64,000 nt of DNA from Geomonas paludis (GCF_014193585.1 NZ_BLXY01000002.1:620001-684000), one strand, 5' to 3'; counted from the stretch's first letter, positions 33,312-41,778 are shown. Notes: a model not told the origin generated them from the sequence alone. Numbers and translations are program-made.

Positions 33312-35347
33312 CCACGGTGACGCGGGAATTCCATTTCGACCGCCACGACGAGGAAGTGAAGACGCGGCAAATGCTGGAACAGGAATGGCTCTTAACCAAC
33401 GGCCTGGGAGGATACGCCTCCGGGACCGTCTGCGGCGCGCTGACCCGGCGCTACCACGGTCTGCTCATCGCCGCCTACCCCTCCCCCATGGGGCGCATCG
33501 TGATGCTTAACCGGCTCACCGAGGCGATCCGCTTTGCCGACGGGAGCATGGTGCGCTTCGGTGGCGACCAGAAGGAAGCGGGGCTGGAGTTCCACGGCAT
33601 GGAATACCTGACCGGGTTCCGGCTGGAGGACGGCCTGCCGGTCTGGCGCTACGAGATCAACGGTGCCGTGATCGAGAAGCAACTGGTCATGGTGCACCGG
33701 CAGAACACGGTGCATTTGATCTACCGCCTCATCTCCGGCGAAAAGCAGGTGCGCCTCAAGCTGCAGCCCTACCTGCAGTTCCGGCCGCACGACGCATCGG
33801 TGGACGTGGTCACCGACGATCCCTACATGTTCACCGCGGTGCAGAACCGCTACCAGATCTCCTCCGGCCCGAATTCGCCGCAGCTGAGGCTGGTGATCGA
33901 CGGCGGCAGGGGGAACTTCACCCTCGAGGAAAAGCACAGCACCGACATCTTCTACGACGTGGAGAGCTCCCGCGGCTACGACTCGCTGGGGACGCTCTGG
34001 ACCGCCGGCTACTTCGCGGTCGACCTCGCCATCGGCCAGGATGCCGCCCTCACCGCCTCCACCGAGACCTGGGAGACCATCGCGGCGCTCGCCCCGGCCG
34101 CCGCACTGGCCATGGAACGGGAGCGGCGCCGGCTCCTTTTGGCCGCGGCGGACCCGAGGGCACGGAGTGGCATCCCCGCCGAACTCGTGCTGGCCACGGA
34201 CCAGTTCATCATCACCCCGGCCGGGCGGCACAAGGAAAGCGTCCGTGCCCACGCCATGGGGGACGAGGTCTGCACCGTGATCGCCGGCTACCACTGGTTC
34301 ACCGACTGGGGACGCGACACCATGATCTCGCTGGAGGGGCTGACCCTGGCCACCGGGCGCCACACCGAGGCGGGATGGATCCTGCGCACCTTCGCCCACT
34401 ACGTCAAAAACGGGCTCATCCCCAACCTCTTCCCCGAGGGGCACAGCGAGGGGCTCTACCATACCGCCGACGCGAGCCTGTGGTTCTTCCACGCCCTGAA
34501 CCGTTACCTGGAGTACACCAACGACCGCGCCACGCTGCACATGATCATGCCGCAGATGCGCGAGATCATCGACCGCCACCTCTCCGGCACCAACTTCGGC
34601 ATCGGCGTCGACCCCAGCGACGGCCTGCTGAAACAGGGGGCCGAGGGGTACCAACTGACCTGGATGGATGCCAAGGTGGGGGATTGGGTGGTGACGCCCC
34701 GGCGCGGCAAGGCGGTGGAGTTGAACGCGCTCTGGTACAACGCCCTGCGCCTGATGCAGCAGTGGACCGAGCAGTTGGGGGACGAGCAGTACTCGCGCCA
34801 GCTGGGGGGGTACGCCGACCAGACCTACCGCTCTTTCAACCAGCGCTTCTGGTTTGCCGACGGCGGCTACCTCTACGACGTGGTCGACGGCGAGCTCGGG
34901 GACGACAGCGCCTGCCGTCCCAACCAGCTCTTCGCCATCTCGCTCCCCTACCCGGTCCTGGAGCGGGACCGCTGGCCCAACGTGCTGGACACGGTGCGCC
35001 AGCGCCTGCTGACGCCGGTGGGGCTGCGCACCCTCGCCCCCGGGCACCCCGACTACAAGCCGACGTACCACGGCGACCTCCGGGCCCGCGATGCCGCCTA
35101 CCACCAGGGGACCGTGTGGCCCTGGCTCATCGGCACCTTCATCGACTCCTGGCTCAAGCTCTACCCCGACCAGGTCGGCGCGGCGCGCAGCTTCCTGGAC
35201 GGCCTGGTGCAGCAGCTGAACCAGCAGTGCATCGGCTCCATCAGCGAGATCTTCGACGCCGAGCAGCCCTACAGCCCGAGGGGCTGCATCGCCCAGGCCT
35301 GGAGCGTCGCGGAGATGCTGCGCTGCTGGCTGAAGACCGCCCACTGA
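33308..35347 (+). CDS. Glycogen debranching enzyme (amylo-alpha-1,6-glucosidase)
   Basis: A 679-residue archaeal/bacterial-type debranching enzyme (GDE N-terminal domain plus GH133-like alpha/alpha barrel). Typical motifs are EWLLTNGLGGYASGTV and RRYHGLL at the N-terminus, then WFTDWGRDTMISLEGL, GLYHTADASLWF and the C-terminal TVWPWLIG. It would debranch glycogen to linear maltodextrins that feed the TreY/TreZ route. It overlaps treZ by 4 bp and is followed 8 bp later by an antiporter gene. Confidence 0.9.
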   Translation: MTTVTREFHFDRHDEEVKTRQMLEQEWLLTNGLGGYASGTVCGALTRRYHGLLIAAYPSPMGRIVMLNRLTEAIRFADGSMVRFGGDQKEAGLEFHGMEYLTGFRLEDGLPVWRYEINGAVIEKQLVMVHRQNTVHLIYRLISGEKQVRLKLQPYLQFRPHDASVDVVTDDPYMFTAVQNRYQISSGPNSPQLRLVIDGGRGNFTLEEKHSTDIFYDVESSRGYDSLGTLWTAGYFAVDLAIGQDAALTASTETWETIAALAPAAALAMERERRRLLLAAADPRARSGIPAELVLATDQFIITPAGRHKESVRAHAMGDEVCTVIAGYHWFTDWGRDTMISLEGLTLATGRHTEAGWILRTFAHYVKNGLIPNLFPEGHSEGLYHTADASLWFFHALNRYLEYTNDRATLHMIMPQMREIIDRHLSGTNFGIGVDPSDGLLKQGAEGYQLTWMDAKVGDWVVTPRRGKAVELNALWYNALRLMQQWTEQLGDEQYSRQLGGYADQTYRSFNQRFWFADGGYLYDVVDGELGDDSACRPNQLFAISLPYPVLERDRWPNVLDTVRQRLLTPVGLRTLAPGHPDYKPTYHGDLRARDAAYHQGTVWPWLIGTFIDSWLKLYPDQVGAARSFLDGLVQQLNQQCIGSISEIFDAEQPYSPRGCIAQAWSVAEMLRCWLKTAH

Positions 35348-35355
35348 CGCGGGGG

Positions 35356-36588
35356 ATGCGCGTCTTCCAGATCACGGCGCTTCTGACCACGATCACCGCG
35401 GCCTTCGCCTACATCAACTACCGCTTCCTGAAGCTGCAGCCCACGGTCGGGCTCATGCTGCAGAGCCTGCTCTTTTCCCTGTTGCTGTGGCTGTTGCTGG
35501 CGCTGGGGATCGACGTGATGACCCCGGCGCAGCGGATCATGAGCCGCATCGACTTCGACGTGCTGTTCCTGCAGGGGATCCTGAGCCTGCTCCTTTTCGC
35601 CGGTGGGCTCTTCGTCAAGGTGGAAGAGCTCCTCAACGTGAAGCTCAGCATCGCGCTGTTCGCGGTGGCCGGGGTGCTGGTCTCGGCCGGGGCGATCGGC
35701 GCCGGGTTTTACGCCATCACGCTCCTGTTGGGGCTCAAGGTCGGGCTGGCCCAGTCGCTGCTCTTTGGCGCCATCATGTCCCCCACCGACCCGGTGGCCG
35801 TGCTCCCGATCCTGCGCAGCCATGGCATCCCGGACCGGCTCAACTCCTGGATCGCCGGGGAAGCGCTCTTCAACGACGGCATCGGCATCGTGCTCTTCCT
35901 GACACTCTTGGCCGTGGCGCAGGGGACGGCGCAGCCGACGGCGCGGATGGTCTTTGACACCCTGGTGACCCAGGCAGCCGGGGGGATCGCGTTCGGAACG
36001 GTGCTGGGGTGGTCGGGGTATCTGATCATCAAGACGGTGGACAACTACCGGCTGGAGATCCTGATCACGCTGGCGCTGGTGCTGGGGGGGTACTCGCTGG
36101 CGCTCCTGGCCGGCGTCTCCGGGCCGCTGGCCATGGTGGTGGCCGGCCTGTTGATCGGCGGCCGGGGCAGAAAGCTGGCCATGAGCGAGCACACCCGGGA
36201 GCACCTGGACCAGTTCTGGGACCTGGTGGAAAAGTACCTGAACGCGATCCTGTTCACCCTGATCGGCCTGGAGGTGCTGGTGTTGAGCAACCGGCTCACC
36301 CTGGTCCACGTCTCTACCGGCCTCATGGTCATCCCCGTGGTGCTGCTGGGGAGGTTCCTGTCCGTCCTGGCCGTGGGGGGGCTGGTGCGGCTTCGCGAGC
36401 CGTTCTCGCTGCGCGACGCCACCATCATGACCTGGAGCGGCCTGCGCGGCGGCATCGCCATCGGGCTCGCCATGTCCCTGCCCCGCGGACAGGGGCTGCA
36501 TATCCTGGTGATGGCCACCTACATCGTGGTGCTCTTCTCGATCCTGGTGCAGGGCCCCACCCTGGGACGCCTGCTGAACCGCCGCTAA
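35356..36588 (+). CDS. NhaP-type Na+(K+)/H+ antiporter (CPA1)
   Basis: A 410-residue membrane protein with about 12 hydrophobic segments. CPA1 motifs FGAIMSPTDPVAVLPIL and AGEALFNDGIGIVLF (the acidic ion-binding region) and TWSGLRGGIAIGLA are present. Start ATG 35356 follows GGGGG and lies 8 bp after the debranching-enzyme stop; the much longer open frame beginning at 34375 runs out of frame through that gene and is rejected. It lies next to a trehalose-pathway pair and upstream of the Mrp module, so it fits a salt-stress or pH-homeostasis region. Confidence 0.88.
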   Translation: MRVFQITALLTTITAAFAYINYRFLKLQPTVGLMLQSLLFSLLLWLLLALGIDVMTPAQRIMSRIDFDVLFLQGILSLLLFAGGLFVKVEELLNVKLSIALFAVAGVLVSAGAIGAGFYAITLLLGLKVGLAQSLLFGAIMSPTDPVAVLPILRSHGIPDRLNSWIAGEALFNDGIGIVLFLTLLAVAQGTAQPTARMVFDTLVTQAAGGIAFGTVLGWSGYLIIKTVDNYRLEILITLALVLGGYSLALLAGVSGPLAMVVAGLLIGGRGRKLAMSEHTREHLDQFWDLVEKYLNAILFTLIGLEVLVLSNRLTLVHVSTGLMVIPVVLLGRFLSVLAVGGLVRLREPFSLRDATIMTWSGLRGGIAIGLAMSLPRGQGLHILVMATYIVVLFSILVQGPTLGRLLNRR

Positions 36589-36621
36589 GACTTTCGGCTT
36601 AAATTGCCCCCCGTTGGAAGA

Positions 36622-36740
36622 GCCCCTCCTCCCTCTCCCTCCGGGAGAGGGTCGGGGTGAGGGCGCTGCAATAGGCGATACGTCCCTTCGTGGCACCGCC
36701 CTCACCCGGCCTCCGGCCTCCCTCTCCCGGAGGGAGAGGG
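36622..36740. repeat. Repeat element of the CTCCCTCCGGGAGAGGG family
   Basis: Facing arms CCTCTCCCTCCGGGAGAGGG and CCCTCTCCCGGAGGGAGAGGG flank the loop GGGCGCTGCAATAGGC, nearly the same loop as the copy at 9836-9949. It separates the NhaP gene from the Mrp operon. Confidence 0.85.
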
Positions 36741-36789
36741 AATAACGCCGAAACACATCGTCCAGCGAAGCTGACAAGGAAGTTTATTC

Positions 36790-37275
36790 ATGAATAAAAA
36801 AGCCATCACCATCGCAGTGGTCACCTGGTTCCTCTTTCTCGGGCTGTACCTGCTCTTTTGCGCCAAGGCCGACCCGGCCGAGGCGGTCACGGGGGGCGCG
36901 GCGGCCCTGCTGGCACTCTGGCTGGTCGGCATGCTGCGCGATTCCTTCCGCAGCCCGTTGCGCCTGAAGCCGTCCTGGCTGCTCCTGCTCTGGCGTATCC
37001 CCTTTGCCATGTTCTCCGAGTCCTGGCTCCTGCTGGTCGCCCTGCTGCACAGGATTGCCGGCCGGGAAGAGGACGGAGTCATGATCGAACACCGCTTCGA
37101 CTTCCCCGCCGACGAGCACGAGTCGGCCCGGCGCGCCTGGATGACCTTCGGCGTCTGCATCACCCCCAACAGCTACCTGGTCTTCCTGGACAAAAAGAAG
37201 AAGAGGGTGCTGATCCGGCAACTGGTGGGAAAGGAACTATCCACCATAGACCGTCTTTTCGTGGAGTTGCCATGA
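36790..37275 (+). CDS. mrpE: Mrp antiporter subunit E
   Basis: A 161-residue membrane protein of the MnhE/MrpE family: two N-terminal hydrophobic segments, SPLRLKPSWLLLLWRIPFAM, an EHRFDFP motif and the family segment ITPNSYLVFLDKKKKRVLIRQ. It is a peripheral subunit of the multisubunit Na+/H+ antiporter. AAGGAAG precedes the ATG. It opens a seven-gene module in the order E-F-G-A(C-terminal)-B-C-D. Confidence 0.88.
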   Translation: MNKKAITIAVVTWFLFLGLYLLFCAKADPAEAVTGGAAALLALWLVGMLRDSFRSPLRLKPSWLLLLWRIPFAMFSESWLLLVALLHRIAGREEDGVMIEHRFDFPADEHESARRAWMTFGVCITPNSYLVFLDKKKKRVLIRQLVGKELSTIDRLFVELP

Positions 37276-37523
37276 ACCTCTGGCTCATCGGCGCGTTGGT
37301 GCTGGTCCTTTTGATGTTCCCCTGCGGCTGGGTCTGCTACACCGGCTCGCTCATGGAACGCTTCGCGGCGCTGCAGATGGCGCAGCTTTTTGCGGTGCTG
37401 ATCATCCTGCTCCTGGCCGAGGGGTACCGCCGCTCCATCTACTTCGACCTGTCGCTGGTGCTGGCGGTCCTCAGCCTCGCCTCCGGGCTGGTCTACCTCC
37501 GCTTCCTGGAGCGTTGGCTGTGA
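37272..37523 (+). CDS. mrpF: Mrp antiporter subunit F
   Basis: An 83-residue protein with three hydrophobic helices, matching MnhF/MrpF in size and position, with conserved RFAALQMAQLFAVLIILL. The ATG overlaps the mrpE stop by 4 bp and the stop overlaps the next gene's GTG start. Assignment relies on context as well as sequence, because small Mrp subunits diverge fast. Confidence 0.82.
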   Translation: MNLWLIGALVLVLLMFPCGWVCYTGSLMERFAALQMAQLFAVLIILLLAEGYRRSIYFDLSLVLAVLSLASGLVYLRFLERWL

Positions 37524-37843
37524 GCCCCGATCTCCCGGCAGGAATCGGGGTCACCCTGCTCCTCTGCTTCGCCCTGGCGGTCTGCGCCCTCTCCTGTCTC
37601 GGGCTGCTGCTGATGAAGGGGGTGTACCGGAAGCTGCACTACCTGGCTCCGCCCGCCATCCTTGGCTGCGCGGCCATCGCGGCGGCAATAGGGATCCAGG
37701 AAGGATTCGGCGCAGCGACCATCAAGGCGGTGCTGGTCCTGCTGGTGCTGGTGATCGGCAACCCCGTGATCACCTTCGCGGCCGCCCGCGCCCACTACCT
37801 GCGCGAGGAGCACGCGAAGCACCAAAAAGAGGAAGGCAGGTAA
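37520..37843 (+). CDS. mrpG: Mrp antiporter subunit G
   Basis: A 107-residue protein of the MnhG/MrpG family: three hydrophobic segments, GLLLMKGVYRKLHYLAPPAI, and NPVITFAAARAHY near the C-terminus. It starts at GTG 37520, overlapping the mrpF stop (GTGA). The stop codon (37841-37843) is followed at once by the four-copy 76-bp repeat array. Confidence 0.85.
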   Translation: MSPDLPAGIGVTLLLCFALAVCALSCLGLLLMKGVYRKLHYLAPPAILGCAAIAAAIGIQEGFGAATIKAVLVLLVLVIGNPVITFAAARAHYLREEHAKHQKEEGR

Positions 37844-38147
37844 GGGGACTGGCTCCGCAGGTGCCTGTCCCCCTTCGGCACTCCGCATTGGCAAGCACCA
37901 GGGCGGGAACTACCGGCAAGGGGACTGGCTCCGCAGGTGCCTATCCCCCTTCCGCAGTCCGCATTGGCAAGCACCAGGGCGGGAGCTACCGGCAAGGGGA
38001 CTGGCTCCGCAGGTGCCTGTCCCCCTTCCGCAGTCCGCATAGGCAAGCACCGGGGCGGGCGCTACCGGTAAGGGGACTGGCTCCGCAGGTGCCTGTCCCC
38101 CTTCGGAGTCCGCATAGGCAAGCACCGGGGCGGGCGCTTCCCGGGAA
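37844..38147. repeat. 4 x 76-bp tandem array with REP-like hairpins inside the Mrp operon
   Basis: Hairpins start at 37844, 37920, 37996 and 38072, exactly 76 bp apart. Each unit is GGGGACTGGCTCC...GGTGCC(T)GTCCCCC, then CTTCGGCACTCCGCATTGGC or a close variant, then AAGCACC(A/G)GGGCGGG and CTACCGG. The array starts at the base after the mrpG stop and ends 12 bp before the next subunit's ATG, filling an operon that is otherwise overlapping. There is no gene in it. Confidence 0.92.
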
Positions 38148-38159
38148 AAGGAGTGAAAC

Positions 38160-38402
38160 ATGGACCCTCTGCAGGCGGTGATCTTTCTCCTGGTCGGGGC
38201 TGCGGGGTGGGCGGTGGTGACGACACGCGATCCCCTGCCGCAGTCGCTGGTGGCGGGCTTCTTCGGACTGACGTTGGGCCTGCTCTTCGTGGTGCTGCAG
38301 GCCGCTGACGTGGCCCTCTCCGAGATGGTGGTCGGGGCGGTCGCCTTCCCGCTCATGGTCCTGCTGACCGTGGCCAAGACCCGCTCCGGTAGCGCGAAAT
38401 GA
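38160..38402 (+). CDS. Mrp subunit A C-terminal part (MbhD/DUF4040-like)
   Basis: An 80-residue, three-helix protein with VIFLLVGAAGWAVV and SEMVVGAVAFPLMVLLTVAK, the DUF4040/MbhD pattern that forms part of the C-terminal region of MrpA in split-subunit Mrp and Mbh complexes. AAAAGGAG precedes the ATG at 38160. Its stop overlaps the next ATG. The N-terminal NuoL-like half of MrpA is not encoded here. Confidence 0.78.
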   Translation: MDPLQAVIFLLVGAAGWAVVTTRDPLPQSLVAGFFGLTLGLLFVVLQAADVALSEMVVGAVAFPLMVLLTVAKTRSGSAK

Positions 38403-39163
38403 GCGGCAAGCTGCGCCACTACCTCCCCTTCCTGCTGGGCGCCCTCCTGCTGGGGGCCACCCTCCTGCGCGCCCTCTGCGCCCTCCCCCCCTTCGGCGGC
38501 TACCGTGGCGCCTACGGCCCGATAGTGCTGAACACCATGGAGCCGCTGCGCCACGCCCAGCAGGCCGTCGCCGCGGTCACCTTCGACTACCGCGGTTTCG
38601 ACACCCTGGCTGAAGAATTCATCCTGTTCGCCGCCGTCGCCGGCTGCCTGTTGCTGCTGCGGCGGCAGGAATCGGAGGCGGCGCACGATCCGGTGGACCA
38701 GGCGGGGGACCGCGGGGACCTGGAGCCTGCCCCGGCCATGCTCGGCCTTGGCGTGCTGATGTTCCCCTTCACCCTGCTGCTCGGCATCTACGTCGTGCTG
38801 CACGGACACCTGTCCCCCGGTGGCGGTTTCCAGGGGGGGGTACTGCTGGCGACCGCCTTTTACTACGTCTACCTGAGCGGCGAGTACGGCGACCTGCTGG
38901 GGATGTCCCGCGACCACGCCGTATCGCACCTGGAGGCCACCGGGGCTGCCGGCTACGTCCTCGTCGGGGTGCTGGCCCTTCCCGCCGGATACAACTACCT
39001 GCACAACCTGCTCCCCCTGGGGGACAAGGGGGAGCTCCTCTCCACGGGAATGCTCCCCTTGTTGAACATCGCCGTGGGAACGGAAGTGGCTGCCGCCTTC
39101 CTGCTCCTCATCGCCGCCTTTCTCAGGCAGGTGCTCGTGATCCGCCGGGAGAAGAAACCATGA
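38399..39163 (+). CDS. mrpB: MbhE-MrpB fusion subunit
   Basis: A 254-residue protein. The N-terminal approx. 95 residues, with two hydrophobic segments (LLGATLLRALCALPPFGGY and EEFILFAAVAGCLLLLRR), look like MbhE. From about residue 115 an MnhB domain follows (GLGVLMFPFTLLLGIYVVLH, SPGGGFQGG, NIAVGTEVAAAFLLL). In Pyrococcus Mbh these are separate subunits (MbhE, MbhF), so this is a fusion. The ATG overlaps the previous stop. Confidence 0.82.
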   Translation: MSGKLRHYLPFLLGALLLGATLLRALCALPPFGGYRGAYGPIVLNTMEPLRHAQQAVAAVTFDYRGFDTLAEEFILFAAVAGCLLLLRRQESEAAHDPVDQAGDRGDLEPAPAMLGLGVLMFPFTLLLGIYVVLHGHLSPGGGFQGGVLLATAFYYVYLSGEYGDLLGMSRDHAVSHLEATGAAGYVLVGVLALPAGYNYLHNLLPLGDKGELLSTGMLPLLNIAVGTEVAAAFLLLIAAFLRQVLVIRREKKP

Positions 39164-39504
39164 CCATCCTCCCCTACCTCGTCGTCATCGAGCTGTTGCT
39201 GGTCGGCCTCTACGGCATCGCCGGGAGCAGGAACACCATTCACCTGGTAAGCTGCCTCTTCGTGGCCCAGTCCTCCACCTACCTGCTGCTCCTCTCCATC
39301 GGGTACGTGCAGGGGGGGACCGCGCCGATCACCGACGAGATCCCGGGCAACGCGCGCATGGTGGACCCGGTGGTCCAGGCGCTCACCCTGACCGATATCG
39401 TGGTGGGAGCCACCGTGTCCGCCCTGCTGCTCGCCTTTGCCCTGCAGCGCTACAAGCTGACCGGGACCATGGACCCCAGGCGGGAGCCGCCCCAAAGGGG
39501 CTAG
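39160..39504 (+). CDS. mrpC: Mrp antiporter subunit C (NuoK-like)
   Basis: A 114-residue, three-helix NuoK-like protein: LVVIELLLVGLYGIAGSRN at the N-terminus and QALTLTDIVVGATVSALLLA with the conserved TDIVVG motif of MnhC. It overlaps mrpB by 4 bp. The family includes MbhG. Confidence 0.88.
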   Translation: MTILPYLVVIELLLVGLYGIAGSRNTIHLVSCLFVAQSSTYLLLLSIGYVQGGTAPITDEIPGNARMVDPVVQALTLTDIVVGATVSALLLAFALQRYKLTGTMDPRREPPQRG

Positions 39505-39506
39505 CC

Positions 39507-41315
39507 ATGTCACTCGCCCCCTTCCCCGTCATCACCGCGCTGTTCATGGCGGTCTTTCTGGCGGCCCTGGAGCAGTTGAGCTCCCGGCGCCGGATCCTGG
39601 ATATACTGTCGCTCCTCACCGCGCTCGCCGTCGCAGCCGTAGACTTCCTTCTCCTGGATGGCTCCCTCTCCGGTACCGACGTCTACTGGTTCGGCGACTG
39701 GACCCCCATGGGGCGCTTTCCCGCCGGCATCGCTTTCGTGATCGACCCGGCATCTGCGGGGCTTGCGCTCCTTTCGGCCCTGCTCACCGTGGCGGCGCTG
39801 CTCTTCTCCTGGCACCATTTCCACGCCGTGCGCACTTACTACCACACCCTGATGCTCCTGTTCCTCGCCTCCCTGCAGGGGTTCGCCCTGACCGGCGACC
39901 TCTTCAACATGTTCGTCTTCTTCGAGCTGATGGGCGTGGCCGCCTACGCCCTGACCGGCTACAAGATCGAGGAGAGCGGTCCTCTGGAAGGGGCATTGAA
40001 CTTCGCGGTGATGAACAGCGTGGCGGGATTCATGGTGCTCCTGGGCATCGCGCTGCTCTATGCCGAAACCGGCGGCCTGAACCTCGCCTGGGCCGGCGCC
40101 GTCCTTTCGGGAAAGCCCCCCGGACCGGCGGTCAGCGCGGCCTTCATCCTCCTCGCCATCGGCTTCCTCACCAAGGGGGCGGTGCTTCCCTTCCATTTCT
40201 GGCTGCCGGACGCGCATTCCGTTGCGCCGACCCCGGCATCGGTCCTGTTCTCGGGGATCATGGTGCAGCTCGGCCTCTACGCCGTGGCACGGATCTACTG
40301 GGTGGTCTTCAGCGCGACCCTCGACGCAGAAGCACTGCGCGGGATCTTTCTCGGCATCGGTGTCGCCACCGCGCTTACCGGCGGCGTCATGGCCTGCCTG
40401 CAGCGGCACCTGAAACGGCTGCTGGCCTACTCCACGGTGAGCCACAGCGGGCTCATGCTGGCGGGAATAGCCCTCCTGGACCCGCGTGCCCTGGGGGGAA
40501 CGCTCCTTTACATCGTCGGGCACGGCTGCGTCAAGGGCGCCCTCTTCATCGCCACCGGGGTTCTGGTGTACCACCACCGCTCGGTCGACGAGAAGCACCT
40601 GCGCGGCAGGTGCCGGCGCCTGCGCTGGACCGGGGTGCTGTTCTGCCTGGCCGGGCTCGCGCTCTCCGGGCTCCCCCCTTTCGGCACCTGGGCCGGCAAG
40701 GGGATCATCGAGGAGACGGCGTCCCAGCTTGGCTATCACTTCCTCCCGCCGCTCCTATCGGTGTGCGCGGCACTGTCGGCAGGCGCCGTCCTGCGCGCGG
40801 CAGGTGGCATCTTTTTCGGCCTGGGACATCCCGACGTCATCACCAGCACTGCCCCCGCCACTGGGGAGGAAGCTCCCGAGACCGATCACTCCCGGGGGCC
40901 GACACCGCGCATCATGCTGGTCCCCCTGGTCCTGCTGCTTCTGGCTTCCCTGGCCGTGGGCGCGCTGCTGCGGGTGCAGCAGGTTGCCGAACTGGCGGCT
41001 GCGCGTTTCGTCGACCGCACCGGCTACCACGCCCTGGTCCTGGAAGGACGCCGGACACCGGTGCACCAGCCGGCGCCGCCGGCGAGGCCGGGGATGGCGC
41101 CCGCCTTGGCTGCCACGATCGCGGCGCTGGCCGTTGCTGCATTTTTCCTTGCACCCGGTCCACTGCAGGGACGGACCAGGGAAGGCGTGAAAGCTCTGCT
41201 GAGCGGACCGGTGGCCCTCCTGCGCAGGCTCCACAGCGGCTACATCGGCGATTACGTTACCTGGTTCGTGTGCGGCACCGGGATCTTGATGGTCCTGGCC
41301 CAGCTCTGTTTTTGA
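39507..41315 (+). CDS. mrpD: Mrp antiporter subunit D (NuoL/M/N-like)
   Basis: A 602-residue proton-translocating subunit with about 14-16 hydrophobic segments. It has proton-pump motifs LFNMFVFFELMGVAAYALTG (Glu), GFLTKGAVLPFHFWLPDAHS (Lys/His) and YSTVSHSGLM. It is the only NuoL/M-like subunit in the operon, so it matches MrpD/MbhH; MrpA N-terminal is absent. It begins 2 bp after mrpC. The C-terminal approx. 150 residues extend beyond the core. Confidence 0.88.
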   Translation: MSLAPFPVITALFMAVFLAALEQLSSRRRILDILSLLTALAVAAVDFLLLDGSLSGTDVYWFGDWTPMGRFPAGIAFVIDPASAGLALLSALLTVAALLFSWHHFHAVRTYYHTLMLLFLASLQGFALTGDLFNMFVFFELMGVAAYALTGYKIEESGPLEGALNFAVMNSVAGFMVLLGIALLYAETGGLNLAWAGAVLSGKPPGPAVSAAFILLAIGFLTKGAVLPFHFWLPDAHSVAPTPASVLFSGIMVQLGLYAVARIYWVVFSATLDAEALRGIFLGIGVATALTGGVMACLQRHLKRLLAYSTVSHSGLMLAGIALLDPRALGGTLLYIVGHGCVKGALFIATGVLVYHHRSVDEKHLRGRCRRLRWTGVLFCLAGLALSGLPPFGTWAGKGIIEETASQLGYHFLPPLLSVCAALSAGAVLRAAGGIFFGLGHPDVITSTAPATGEEAPETDHSRGPTPRIMLVPLVLLLLASLAVGALLRVQQVAELAAARFVDRTGYHALVLEGRRTPVHQPAPPARPGMAPALAATIAALAVAAFFLAPGPLQGRTREGVKALLSGPVALLRRLHSGYIGDYVTWFVCGTGILMVLAQLCF

Positions 41316-41421
41316 TTCCGACTGTACTCATTGCACCGGCTTTTTGTATTGATTAAAAAATACCAATTCAATACAATCGACTTGTGATCGGGAGCAAATA
41401 CTTCAGCAGAAGGAGGAAGTT

Positions 41422-41730
41422 ATGGCAACCAGGGGTACTGGTCATTCACCGGCCAACGTGACGAAACATCTCAAAGGCATAGACTTCCCGGCTGAGAAAC
41501 AGGACCTTCTCAAACATGCTCAGCACATGAAAGCTGAGAAAGTGGTCCTCGATGAAATCCAGAAAATGGAAGACCGGGAATACGGCAACATGGCTGACGT
41601 CATGAAGTCCTTCAGGAAAGAGCGTGGCGTTGAGGAATCCGGCGGCCAATCCGGCAAATCCGGCAGGGCGAAACAACAGACAGGTGGGCAGGCAGGCCAG
41701 GGTAAATCCCACAGCAGGGCGCATCACTAG
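41422..41730 (+). CDS. DUF2795-like small acid/salt-stress-type protein
   Basis: A 102-residue hydrophilic protein. The N-terminal 70 residues (TKHLKGIDFPAEKQDLLKHA, VLDEIQKMEDREYGNMADVM) match DUF2795; the tail is a low-complexity Gly/Ser/Gln/Lys stretch with SGKSGRAKQQTGGQ. GGAGGAAG precedes the ATG. It stands alone and ends at a strong terminator. Function is unknown; the charged, disordered tail suggests interaction with nucleic acid or a stress role, which is inference. Confidence 0.8.
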   Translation: MATRGTGHSPANVTKHLKGIDFPAEKQDLLKHAQHMKAEKVVLDEIQKMEDREYGNMADVMKSFRKERGVEESGGQSGKSGRAKQQTGGQAGQGKSHSRAHH

Positions 41731-41735
41731 ACGAC

Positions 41736-41772
41736 AAAGGCCCCCTCCCTTTCGGGAGGGGGCCTTTTTTTT
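41736..41772 (+). terminator. Rho-independent terminator after the DUF2795 gene
   Basis: GGCCCCCTCCC, loop TTTC, GGGAGGGGGCC followed by eight T residues, starting just after the stop codon. It also lies at the end of the convergent BON gene and may serve both. Confidence 0.92.
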
Positions 41773-41778
41773 GCCCGG

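Noticed and set aside
33392-35344. 650-residue open frame antisense to the debranching enzyme
   Set aside because: It has no motifs and is an antisense shadow of a canonical enzyme.
34375-35355. N-terminal extension of the NhaP frame
   Set aside because: It overlaps the debranching-enzyme gene in another frame; the hydrophobic protein starts naturally at 35356.
37844-38147. CRISPR array
   Set aside because: The 76-bp units are nearly identical throughout, with no variable spacers and no cas genes; it is a tandem REP array.
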